NCBI GenBank assembly: GCA_002221445.1
Contig: NMUI01000013.1
Coordinates: forward strand, 1 to 42,669
Length of the DNA stretch: 42,669 nt
Origin: Phenylobacterium zucineum
GTDB lineage: Bacteria; Pseudomonadota; Alphaproteobacteria; Caulobacterales; Caulobacteraceae
Direction of reading: 5' to 3'
Both the position numbers and the translations under genes were made by a program. This document shows, piece after piece, positions 33,229 to 40,068 of the stretch. A model generated the notes under the pieces. It did no database searches. It saw nothing but the letters and a program-made list of their open reading frames with translations, and was not told the DNA's origin. The stretch's first letter is position 1, and each line of letters starts with the position of its first letter.

Positions 33229-35715
33229 TCACATGCTCCTCTGACCGCGTTTGACTGCTCGAGCGAGCATTGCAGAAATCTGCTGTTCCGAACGGGCAAA
33301 CGATCCCGCGTCCGGAGACGTCACGTTGAAGTTGATAGTCTGGCCTCGACCGCCGCCACGAAGATTGTCATTCGACACAATCCCGCCGTCAGCGCCCGGG
33401 ATGAACAGCTCCGGGCCTTTCTCACCAACCACATACGCCTTGCCGCCCATCACGTCACCGCCGCTTGCGCGGAAGCCCGAGAACAAGCTGCCAAGGATAT
33501 TGTTGAAGAAGCCACCGCCGTTTGCCGTTCCCATGATCCCGGCGAAGGGACCGGTTCCGGAGAACACAGCTTTGAGCGCCATCGAGGACAAGCTCTGAAG
33601 CATGTTCTTCAACACGCTGTTGAACTTCTCGCCCTTGACAATCCACGAGTCGAGTGCATCGGTGAACGCATCGGCAAGCGCTTGTGTCGCCTGCTTAATG
33701 TCTTTCATTTTCTGAAGCAGGTCTTGCTGCTTCACGAGTTCCTTCGTGGTATCAATGACGGCTTGCTTCTCCTCCTCGGTTGCGTCACGTCCCGCTTTCT
33801 TCGCGGCGGTGTTCAGCTTCTCGAGGTTGATGGCAATTTGCTTCTCCTGATTGCTCTTCCCGAAGTATTCGACTTCGAGACGGGCCTCAGCAGTCGCCAG
33901 GCGCAGCTGCTCGATATAGCGCTGGATCGTGTCCAGCCCTTCCTTCGCACCACCGCCGTCTTTCTTGTCATACAAGCCCTTGATGGTCTTCTCAGCGTTC
34001 TTCGAAATGCTATCGACCTGAGCTCCTGCAGTTTTCGGCGGATCAAGCACGTCCTTATAGGTTGCTTGAACCTTGGCTCGTCCTTGCTGAAGTCCCTGAG
34101 TAAAGGACTCGGTGATCTTCTTGCCCATGTCCTGCGCATCAGCGGAAAGCGTGAGCTTCGCACCGTCAAGATTGATCTCCGACAACTTACCGCCATTGAA
34201 CAATCCGAGCACCTGATTGAACGCGCTCACCATGATGTTGAGCCCGTTCTGCACGATCTCCACAAGCTTGTTGACTGCCATTTTGGCAAAGTTCTCGAGG
34301 ATCGTCGGCAGGTTGGACCAAATATCGGACACAGCCTGAAGCAGCTTCTGGAACAAGCTCGCGATGTTGCTTCCCAGCTCAGCGAGCAAGTCGGGGATTT
34401 TCACGAGCCATTGGCTGATTGTGGACACCGCCTGTTGGATGAAGCTGGTAACGGAGTCGACAATCGTCTTCCACACGTTCGCCAACATGCCGGGAATGGA
34501 GCGAATGAAGTCAGCCGCACGATTGACAAGACCAATCACCGTGTTGAGCGCGTCCTGAATGGCCTGCACAAATCCATTGTAAATGGACTTGGCGAGCAGC
34601 TCAAACGCTGCGGGAAGGTTCGACCAAGCCGCGACAATCGCCGCCTTTGTGCCCTGAAACAGGCCCACAATGTTCGCCATCAGCTCGATGGTGGCTTGTT
34701 TCATCTTGTTGTAGGCGTTCACCGTGGCGTCAATGGCGGACTTGGTGAAGTCGATCACGGCAATGATGCCGTCATACATCGCGGACTTAACGCGACGGAC
34801 GAAACCCTCCCAAATGTCTTGCCATGCCTTGTCGAACTCAGCGGCCTTCTTCTTGTACTCGATGATCCGCTTCTCGCCTTCGGTCAACTGATCGTTGCCG
34901 TCTCGGATGGCTTTGGTATAGCGTTCCATGAACTCGACGCCATCAGCGCCGATGCCCATCTTTTCGGCGAACTTCATCTTGTCCACTTCGTTGTTCGCCG
35001 AGCTGATAAGCTTGGCAACGTCAACGAAGACGTCTTTGAGCGGTCGGGCACGTCCCGCCGCATCCGTGATAGCGATGCCGTTCTTCTTGAGCAATTCGGC
35101 CATGTCGCCGCCGGCCACCTGCGCCTCACGGAGGTTCTTGGCGAACTCGGTCATGCCCTTGTTCACGTCGAACTTCTCGAGCCCGCGGTCGGCAATCTGC
35201 TGCATACGCATCAAGTCGCCAATCGCAAGTGTGGTGACCTTCGCCACCTTCTCGAGCTTCTGGTATTCATCGCTCCACTGCTTGCCCACAATGATGATAC
35301 CGGCAATGGCCGCCGTAGCGGCGACGATTGCGGCAGTCACTGGATTGATAGCACCGACGAGCGCTCGCATCGTGCCCGCTACGCCGCCCGTTCCGGACGA
35401 GAACACAGCGGAGGCCTTGGTGCCTTCCATGGCGAGCACACGCATGGGCGAAGCGCCGGCAGCAAGCGCGTCAATCGAGTGACGCACTGCCGCGGACAGC
35501 TCCATCCATTGCATACGATTGAGCTTCACAGCACCGGTGTTGTCGTTCGCTGCCTTTGAAGCGCTGTTCAGTTCCTTGCTGATCTTGCTGGCGGCTTCGG
35601 AAGCCTGCTGGCCAGCGTTCCGCAAGTCGTCTTGGACCTGCTTCATGCCCGCCTGAAAGTCGGACACGTCAGCCTTGAACTGGTAGCTGACAGAACCTGC
35701 GGAAACGTCGGCCAT
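33229..35715 (-). CDS. Tail tape measure protein
   Basis: An 828-residue protein that sets tail length and is ejected with DNA. It begins with a helical domain typical of lambda-like tape measures (YQFKADVSDFQAGMKQVQDD; SEAASKISKELNSASKAAND) and has a hydrophobic segment around residue 100-120 (AAIVAATAAIAGIIIVGKQW), long Gln/Lys/Ala-rich helices, and a final part with GFRASGGDVMGGKAYVVGEK then GPELFIPGADG, a conserved tape-measure end. At roughly 0.15 nm per residue the tail would be about 125 nm. ATG 35715 overlaps the stop of the chaperone's -1 frame (TGATG). Confidence 0.95.
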   Translation of the reverse strand: MADVSAGSVSYQFKADVSDFQAGMKQVQDDLRNAGQQASEAASKISKELNSASKAANDNTGAVKLNRMQWMELSAAVRHSIDALAAGASPMRVLAMEGTKASAVFSSGTGGVAGTMRALVGAINPVTAAIVAATAAIAGIIIVGKQWSDEYQKLEKVAKVTTLAIGDLMRMQQIADRGLEKFDVNKGMTEFAKNLREAQVAGGDMAELLKKNGIAITDAAGRARPLKDVFVDVAKLISSANNEVDKMKFAEKMGIGADGVEFMERYTKAIRDGNDQLTEGEKRIIEYKKKAAEFDKAWQDIWEGFVRRVKSAMYDGIIAVIDFTKSAIDATVNAYNKMKQATIELMANIVGLFQGTKAAIVAAWSNLPAAFELLAKSIYNGFVQAIQDALNTVIGLVNRAADFIRSIPGMLANVWKTIVDSVTSFIQQAVSTISQWLVKIPDLLAELGSNIASLFQKLLQAVSDIWSNLPTILENFAKMAVNKLVEIVQNGLNIMVSAFNQVLGLFNGGKLSEINLDGAKLTLSADAQDMGKKITESFTQGLQQGRAKVQATYKDVLDPPKTAGAQVDSISKNAEKTIKGLYDKKDGGGAKEGLDTIQRYIEQLRLATAEARLEVEYFGKSNQEKQIAINLEKLNTAAKKAGRDATEEEKQAVIDTTKELVKQQDLLQKMKDIKQATQALADAFTDALDSWIVKGEKFNSVLKNMLQSLSSMALKAVFSGTGPFAGIMGTANGGGFFNNILGSLFSGFRASGGDVMGGKAYVVGEKGPELFIPGADGGIVSNDNLRGGGRGQTINFNVTSPDAGSFARSEQQISAMLARAVKRGQRSM

Positions 35716-35939
35716 CAGATTTTCCCTTCATCTCTTAGCTTTGCGAGCAGTTGGTTATATTCGCCTCGAGTCATCGACTTGACGTTATCGCCCTTCTTGA
35801 CGCCTTTGCTTTCGAGATACCCGTCCACAGCAGCGAAGAACTCAAACAACGTCATAGACCAAAATTCCCGAGGCGAATAACGAAGATGGCCGAGGCCTAT
35901 CTTCAGCCAAAGCTTCCAACGCTCGCGGCCGGCAAAGGG
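35715..35939 (-). CDS. Tail assembly chaperone, -1 frame extension (Phage_TAC_6-like)
   Basis: This frame is open from upstream of 35939 to TGA 35717-35715, without a start before ATG 35855. It encodes a conserved GTA-type segment that begins before that ATG: FAGRERWKLWLKIGLGHLRY, SPREFWSMTLFEFFAAVDGY, then MTRGEYNQLLAKLRDEGK. Since the conserved WKLWLKIGLGHL part lies upstream of any start, it should be made by a -1 shift from the gene at 36289 at the heptamer C CCT TTG (35939-35933). The fused product would be about 191 residues. This mirrors lambda G/G-T, where the extension binds the tape measure protein encoded next. Confidence 0.85.
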   Translation of the reverse strand, partial: PFAGRERWKLWLKIGLGHLRYSPREFWSMTLFEFFAAVDGYLESKGVKKGDNVKSMTRGEYNQLLAKLRDEGKI

Positions 35940-36289
35940 CTTTCGCCCTCCGACTGACCGCCACCTTCGGTCGACTGAGAGAGACCAGACGCATTCATCA
36001 TCTTGAGCAGGACGTTGCTGATAATGAGAAGGTCCTGGGGTTCGATGGAGCGAAGGTGTTTGGTCACCTCTTCAGTTATTTCGATCCCATTGCCCTTGAA
36101 CAGGGCAGTGAGGAATTTGATGAGGCGCTTCGCCGACAGCTTGTCGGTAAACACCGTGTTGAGCGCGTCCTCGAAGCTGTCAACTCCGAAGGCGTCTTCC
36201 AATTCTGCGAGCGTCCCGAGATTGAGGGCGACGTGGTAAGCGCCGCCCCCGACCTGGAGCTCGACTTCGCCTCGAGCTACGTTTGCCAT
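35903..36289 (-). CDS. Tail assembly chaperone (GTA gp10 / Phage_TAC_11-like)
   Basis: A 128-residue protein, MANVARGEVELQVGGGAYHV then ALNLGTLAELEDAFGVDSFE, the plan of GTA gp10-like chaperones ('..n..rGev.l...g....l.l..gala.LE...g......l'). It ends with an acidic, Gly-rich part and SPLPAASVGSFG. The codons Ser-Pro-Leu near the end contain the slippery heptamer C CCT TTG read as AGC CCT TTG, so a share of ribosomes should shift -1 into the conserved extension. The chaperone coats the tape measure while the tube polymerises. Confidence 0.9.
   Translation of the reverse strand: MANVARGEVELQVGGGAYHVALNLGTLAELEDAFGVDSFEDALNTVFTDKLSAKRLIKFLTALFKGNGIEITEEVTKHLRSIEPQDLLIISNVLLKMMNASGLSQSTEGGGQSEGESPLPAASVGSFG
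35933..35939 (-). promoter_or_regulatory. -1 programmed frameshift site C CCT TTG
   Basis: The heptamer CCCTTTG (35939 to 35933) has the canonical X XXY YYZ form in the frame of the chaperone gene (P-site CCT to CCC, A-site TTG to TTT). The -1 frame entered here has the conserved chaperone extension and ends exactly at the tape measure start. Lambda and most siphoviruses use the same device at this gene position. Confidence 0.85.
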
Positions 36290-36295
36290 GTCGAA

Positions 36296-36658
36296 TTACC
36301 GCGAGACCGGAGTGACACGAATGGCAGCGACGGTGACCGTGGCGACCTGCGAATAGGTGACGTTGACGTTGCCGCCGGTGTCCGTGAACACATACTGCGG
36401 GAAAGGCCCGATCATGCGTTCCGAGGACGCGGCGATAATCACCGAGATGGCGGCCACAGTCACCTGGCCGATACCGGTCGCCTTGAGCGACGTGATAAAG
36501 GGGTTGATGGTGACGGTGGCGCCGGTCGCGCCGCACTTGACATGAAGGAAGGTGGTTTCGTCGTTCGTATTCTGGAACGTGTCGCCGCCTGCCGATGCCG
36601 CCGCGTAAGCCGGCGTGAGACCGGCCTGGACGATGGACTGAACAGTGAGAGCAGCCAT
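36296..36658 (-). CDS. Virion-associated hypothetical protein
   Basis: A 120-residue protein, MAALTVQSIVQAGLTPAYAA followed by GGDTFQNTNDETTFLHVKCG and a Thr/Val/Ala-rich beta part (VTVAAISVIIAASSERMIGP; GGNVNVTYSQVATVTVAAIR). Proteins of this plan ('l....g.t.....a..gG..f.n.g..fl.v.Ng.g....v....') appear in structural regions of many phages and are probably small virion or tail decoration proteins. It lies between the major tail protein and the chaperone. No clear function. Confidence 0.75.
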   Translation of the reverse strand: MAALTVQSIVQAGLTPAYAAASAGGDTFQNTNDETTFLHVKCGATGATVTINPFITSLKATGIGQVTVAAISVIIAASSERMIGPFPQYVFTDTGGNVNVTYSQVATVTVAAIRVTPVSR

Positions 36659-36694
36659 TGAAGTAAACTCCTTATTGCTGAAGGTTGATGAAGA

Positions 36695-37105
36695 TCAGTA
36701 GCGCTGGATGGTCAGCGCTGCCGCCGAGGCAAACGTCACGTCCGCCGTCAGTTCCGCGTTGTACTGTCCCGCGAAGTTCATATCGGACACGAGGAACTGT
36801 CCGATGATCTGCGCGAGGCCAGGGATGATGACCTGATACGTCTTGATGACACCGCCAATGTAGGCGTCAAAGGTGGAGTTGAACGCAGGATCATCCTGGA
36901 ACACCCCCTGGCCTTTGAAGTTCATCGAGTTGACGCCCGCCCCACCCAGCAGCTCGCGCCACCGGCCAATGGAGTCAGAGTTGGTCACGTCCACCTGCTG
37001 AGTACCGAAGTCCACAGACTTGGTACGCAGTCCCATGATCGGCGCGAATGTCGAGCCGGTGGTGTTCACGAGAATAACAAGGTCCTTGCCTGCGAAGGCT
37101 GGCAT
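36695..37105 (-). CDS. Major tail tube protein (GTA gp9 / TP901-1 type)
   Basis: A 136-residue protein that polymerises to make the tail tube. The family plan is visible: MPAFAGKDLVILVNTTGSTF, IMGLRTKSVDFGTQQVDVTN then SDSIGRWRELLGGAGVNSMN, FKGQGVFQDDPAF and a final beta part. 'Gl.....i.....vdvT..ds.gwr.ll...g....sis..G.f.d' is the TP901-1-type major tail protein pattern, also in GTAs. A small hairpin (GCCGC/GCGGC at 37130-37143) lies just upstream, between it and the terminator gene, and may protect this mRNA. Confidence 0.93.
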   Translation of the reverse strand: MPAFAGKDLVILVNTTGSTFAPIMGLRTKSVDFGTQQVDVTNSDSIGRWRELLGGAGVNSMNFKGQGVFQDDPAFNSTFDAYIGGVIKTYQVIIPGLAQIIGQFLVSDMNFAGQYNAELTADVTFASAAALTIQRY

Positions 37106-37148
37106 GGGCTTTCTCCTTTCTCAGATTAAGCCGCCTAAGCGGCATGGT

Positions 37149-37574
37149 TTAGATATTCTCGACCAAGTTTCTGACCGAGACGACTCCGTGAAGAGTCGCT
37201 TCATCCGGGTCCAGCATTACAGGAGTCGTGTTCGTCACGAACATGAGAACCGAATGATGGGGAGCGGATAGTGTGAGGGGCTGCATATGAAGCAACCGCC
37301 GAATTGCTGCCATGACGTCTCGAGCCTTCTGAGTCTCCTGTGTCTGAGAAGTGGGCTGGTGCCACACGTGGATATCCAACGTGAACGCCTGTCCAAAGGT
37401 ATCGCTCGAGGACCAATCCGACGTAGACACGTCGCCGATGGTCACCCAAGTGCCTTGAGTCTTCTGTGGCACACGGTCGAAGACCTGAGTGGTCAACGCA
37501 GTGAATGCGCTGTCCGCAAGGAGCAGTGATCTTACTGCTGCCATCACGGGGCGAGTGGAGTCGGTTGCAGCCAT
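37149..37574 (-). CDS. DUF3168 tail terminator protein (GTA gp8-like)
   Basis: A 141-residue protein. The DUF3168 plan is clear: AAVRSLLLADSAFTALTTQV, FDRVPQKTQGTWVTIGDVST, then FTLDIHVWHQPTSQTQETQK and ARDVMAAIRRLLH ('v...l.ad..l..l....vy..vP.....Pyv.ig........d......h...v.vws...g...a......i...L'). It caps the finished tail and binds the connector. It stands between the HK97 gp10-like gene and the tail tube gene, in its usual place. Confidence 0.92.
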   Translation of the reverse strand: MAATDSTRPVMAAVRSLLLADSAFTALTTQVFDRVPQKTQGTWVTIGDVSTSDWSSSDTFGQAFTLDIHVWHQPTSQTQETQKARDVMAAIRRLLHMQPLTLSAPHHSVLMFVTNTTPVMLDPDEATLHGVVSVRNLVENI

Positions 37575-37576
37575 GG

Positions 37577-38023
37577 CTATTTCCTCAAAATCTTGTCGAG
37601 CGCATCACGGATGAGTTTCTCGCCCTGTGGAGCCACTTTCTCCGCCGCGGGGCGCATAAAAGGACGTGCTGCCATCTTCGTTGTGCCGTATTCTAGATGA
37701 GCGGCGTATGAAGTGCCGGCAATCAACGATGCCGTCAACGCGCCAGCGCTCACCTCGGAGCGTAGGGAGCTGGCCAGGCGTCCGGTATCGTTCGCCGGCG
37801 GTTCCCCAGGCGCCGAAGCCTGGTGCGTCCTTCCTCGCTTGCCTCTTTTGTATATGCGACCCGTTTTAGGTCCCTTCAAGATGCTGCGTTGTGCCTCGCT
37901 CTGCGCAAGGAACGCTGTCTGAAGCAACCCCTTCTCCACAACTGCCACCACCTCGCTGTCCATGGACTGCAGAGCTCGAATGAGCTCCTGCTGCCCTTGA
38001 ATGTTGATGGTGACAGTGGTCAT
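37577..38023 (-). CDS. HK97 gp10-like head-tail connector/completion protein
   Basis: A 148-residue protein. ATG 38023 overlaps the upstream stop (ATGA), so I start there rather than further upstream. MTTVTINIQGQQELIRALQS is the start of the gp10 family, followed by LLQTAFLAQSEAQRSILKGP, TGRIYKRGKRGRTHQASAPG and EPPANDTGRLASSLRSEV, then YAAHLEYGTTKMAARPFMRP, the conserved 'YA..vE.Gt....rPf..pa' end. It helps join head and tail. Confidence 0.93.
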   Translation of the reverse strand: MTTVTINIQGQQELIRALQSMDSEVVAVVEKGLLQTAFLAQSEAQRSILKGPKTGRIYKRGKRGRTHQASAPGEPPANDTGRLASSLRSEVSAGALTASLIAGTSYAAHLEYGTTKMAARPFMRPAAEKVAPQGEKLIRDALDKILRK

Positions 38024-38382
38024 TGGATCAGGTTCGTTTCTACAAGCTCGAGGGTGAGGTACTTGCGGCGCTCGCCCACGTTGACGATGCCAATCACGTT
38101 CATCACTCGACCGCGCCATGAGACGCGCATTCGGGTGGTAATGTCGGTTCGATAGCGGATGGTGCAAACCCACTTGCGTCGGGTCTGACCGCGGCCGCCG
38201 ATAATGTCCTCGACTACGCTGTCCGGTTCAAGTCGAGCCCAGACAGTCGGGGCAGTGGCAATATCGGTCCACGTGGTCAGTTCAGAGCCATCCGTGTCGA
38301 TTGCGGCATTCTGGTCCTGGATCGTAATGCGTTCCCGCAGCGACCCGGCCAAAACGTAGATGCGTTTATTGAGCTTTACCAT
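38020..38382 (-). CDS. Head-tail adaptor (SPP1 gp16 / Phage_H_T_join family)
   Basis: A 120-residue beta-barrel protein. GSLRERITIQDQNAAIDTDG, TWTDIATAPTVWARLEPDSV and VCTIRYRTDITTRMRVSWRG then RVMNVIGIVNVGERRKYLTL are the standard segments of this family ('lr.rv.iq..........g....w....t.wA.i......e.......r....v.iRy...i....ri...g..y.I..v...d.....l.l.c'). It binds below the portal-connector ring. It shares one base with the next upstream gene. Confidence 0.93.
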   Translation of the reverse strand: MVKLNKRIYVLAGSLRERITIQDQNAAIDTDGSELTTWTDIATAPTVWARLEPDSVVEDIIGGRGQTRRKWVCTIRYRTDITTRMRVSWRGRVMNVIGIVNVGERRKYLTLELVETNLIQ

Positions 38383-39065
38383 CAGCGCAACCTCAATGAC
38401 TGCCAGCTATTGAGGATAGACTGGACGTGATGCGGCATGATGTTCAGCTGCCCCTCGAGGACGGGCTCACGATGCTCATGCCAATGTGACGCGAGCATCT
38501 TGATTGCTGTCTTGAGGTCATCGGGCACGTTTGCCGCAGCAGCGCCGAAGCCACAGGTGAACGTGATCTCGATGCAGCCGAGCATGTTCGCCGGCACAGG
38601 CGGCCAGACAGCGCCAGGCTTGCGAGCAATGCGGCCCATGTAGTCCGAGACCTCGGTGTAGTAGGTCGAACTGTCGAGCGTCGAGAAGTTCGTCATCACG
38701 TCTCGCGTTTGGATTTGCGTGACGGACAGGAACGGACGCTTGGGAATTTCGATGATGCCATTCGGCACGATCAGCGATTGAGGACCTTGCTGCACACCGT
38801 TCCACCAGCCGCTGAGGCCGGCACCGGGCGCAAGTCCTGCGTTGCGATAGTCAGGAGCAACTGTGTCGGGCCAACGGTCCAACACAGCCACCCATGTCTG
38901 AGTCATGAGCGCGAGACCCGTCTCCTTCTCGACACGGCGACGAGCCGCGGCAATGAGCGCGGTCATCACACCGTCCGCGGGATCAATATCCACACGGATG
39001 AAGGGCATGAGCTCGCTCACAGTCACGGGCTCGGAAGCAGCATCGGTTACGAGACGGAGTCGCAT
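38382..39065 (-). CDS. Head-tail connector protein (gp6-like, DUF/phiE125 gp8 type)
   Basis: A 227-residue protein from ATG 39065 (MRLRLVTDAASEPVTVSELM; GGAG seven bases upstream). The family features are 'P.t..e.k.hlrvd...dd..i..li.aA...ve..tg.al..qtw' at the start (IRVDIDPADGVMTALIAAAR, RRVEKETGLALMTQTW), a central IIEIPKRPFLSVTQIQTRD and the end PDDLKTAIKMLASHWHEHRE, where the 'p.dik.Ai..l.a.wye.R' helix lies. It forms the first connector ring under the portal. Confidence 0.92.
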   Translation of the reverse strand: MRLRLVTDAASEPVTVSELMPFIRVDIDPADGVMTALIAAARRRVEKETGLALMTQTWVAVLDRWPDTVAPDYRNAGLAPGAGLSGWWNGVQQGPQSLIVPNGIIEIPKRPFLSVTQIQTRDVMTNFSTLDSSTYYTEVSDYMGRIARKPGAVWPPVPANMLGCIEITFTCGFGAAAANVPDDLKTAIKMLASHWHEHREPVLEGQLNIMPHHVQSILNSWQSLRLR

Positions 39066-39066
39066 C

Positions 39067-39282
39067 TCATTTCTCCTTGGTTTTCTTCTCGGCGAACAGC
39101 GGGAGTTCTTCCTCCTCGCCGATATACTCGCCGATCTGAAGACCTTCAACGATCTTCTTGGCGAGGTCGCGTGTCATGTTCGCCCCGTCGATAGGGTAAA
39201 CGCCGCCCTTACCGTAGGACAGCGTTACCCCATCGCTGGGAGAGTCGACATGATCCGCAAGCATCTTGACGGATCGTGCCAT
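39067..39282 (-). CDS. Small structural-region protein, paralogue 2
   Basis: A 71-residue protein, MARSVKMLADHVDSPSDGVT, then SYGKGGVYPIDGANMTRDLA and KKIVEGLQIGEYIGEEEELP. It has the same layout as its upstream neighbour at 39286: 'k.L.d...SpdGv...sY..g..Yp.dg..mt.dLA...ve..la.e', so the two are likely tandem duplicates. Small proteins of this plan lie between capsid and connector genes in many siphoviruses; function unknown. It ends in an acidic-then-basic tail and abuts the connector gene. Confidence 0.75.
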   Translation of the reverse strand: MARSVKMLADHVDSPSDGVTLSYGKGGVYPIDGANMTRDLAKKIVEGLQIGEYIGEEEELPLFAEKKTKEK

Positions 39283-39285
39283 TGG

Positions 39286-39513
39286 TTACTCCTCCTTCGG
39301 AGCTTCGGACTTCTTGGACTTCTTCGCCTGTTTCTCAACGGGCTTGTTGTCCTCGTCCACTTCGATGGCGAGTTCCGCTTCCACGAAGACGCGGGCGAGT
39401 TCATCGGTCATCGGGGCGAGCCCCTCCGTCGGATAAATCTCGTCTTCTTCGTAGCTGTGGACGTTGACACCATCGGGCGAGCCTTTGGCGTCCTTGAGCA
39501 TCTGGATACGCAT
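39286..39513 (-). CDS. Small structural-region protein, paralogue 1
   Basis: A 75-residue protein, MRIQMLKDAKGSPDGVNVHS, then YEEDEIYPTEGLAPMTDELA and RVFVEAELAIEVDEDNKPVE, ending in a Lys-rich tail. Shared plan with the next gene (39067-39282). GGAG precedes its ATG. No known function; perhaps a minor head completion or scaffolding factor given the place. Confidence 0.75.
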   Translation of the reverse strand: MRIQMLKDAKGSPDGVNVHSYEEDEIYPTEGLAPMTDELARVFVEAELAIEVDEDNKPVEKQAKKSKKSEAPKEE

Positions 39514-39543
39514 GTTGGCGGTCTCCTGTTATGCCGTCACGTA

Positions 39544-40011
39544 TTAGGTGACAGGCAGGTTGGCGGGATCGCCGAGCACGGCAATGACAGCGACCGGGGT
39601 GCCGGTGGCGTGAGTGCCGACGAAGGCGGGGCGAGCGGACACGTAGCGCTTGGAGCCCACGTAATCCCACTTGCGGGACAGCGGATAGGTATCCGCAGCG
39701 CCCTTGGCCGACTGGATGAGACCCACACGGCCAGAAGCGTCCACCGCAGTCGTCACACCAGGGCCGGCGTTGACAGCGTTCGAAGACGCGATGGGCGTCC
39801 AGGTCACGTTGTCATCCGACTCCTCGATGAGCAGACCGAGGTAGTTCGTGCCGTCGAAGGTGATGCCGCCCGCACCCACGTAGAAGTGGAAGCTGACGGA
39901 CTCGAAGCCCTGACGGTCGATGATGTTGCCAGCCGCACGAGCGGGCGTGGCAGTGAGAGTCGCGAGCGCAATCGTCTGATTGAGCGCAACGCGAGAAGCG
40001 AGAGTACGCAT
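39544..40011 (-). CDS. Hypothetical virion protein downstream of the capsid gene
   Basis: A 155-residue, Ala/Gly/Thr-rich protein. It starts MRTLASRVALNQTIALATLT, then GNIIDRQGFESVSFHFYVGA and LGLLIEESDDNVTWTPIASS, and ends with YVSARPAFVGTHATGTPVAV. This plan ('...t.t...iD..gf.s..f.v..G........y...le.Sdd...w..v............g......g.r.yvr..') belongs to phage beta-sandwich proteins often just after the major capsid gene. A decoration or head fibre role is possible. It is separated from the capsid gene by a strong hairpin. Confidence 0.8.
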   Translation of the reverse strand: MRTLASRVALNQTIALATLTATPARAAGNIIDRQGFESVSFHFYVGAGGITFDGTNYLGLLIEESDDNVTWTPIASSNAVNAGPGVTTAVDASGRVGLIQSAKGAADTYPLSRKWDYVGSKRYVSARPAFVGTHATGTPVAVIAVLGDPANLPVT

Positions 40012-40046
40012 TGTTGCAGTCCTTTCCTGATTGAAGGGGTTGAGGA

Positions 40047-40062
40047 GCGGGCTGAAGCCCGC
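40047..40062 (-). other. Intercistronic hairpin after the capsid gene
   Basis: GCGGGC and GCCCGC form a perfect six-base stem with loop TTCA, seven bases after the major capsid stop. No T run follows, so transcription should pass. Such hairpins often protect the 3' end of the highly expressed capsid message or lower downstream expression. Confidence 0.6.
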
Positions 40063-40068
40063 GCCATG

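Noticed and set aside
33082-35559. An 825-codon open frame on the plus strand opposite the tape measure gene
   Set aside because: Same reasoning: it mirrors the tape measure protein, with a Leu/His/Val-rich composition and no domain.
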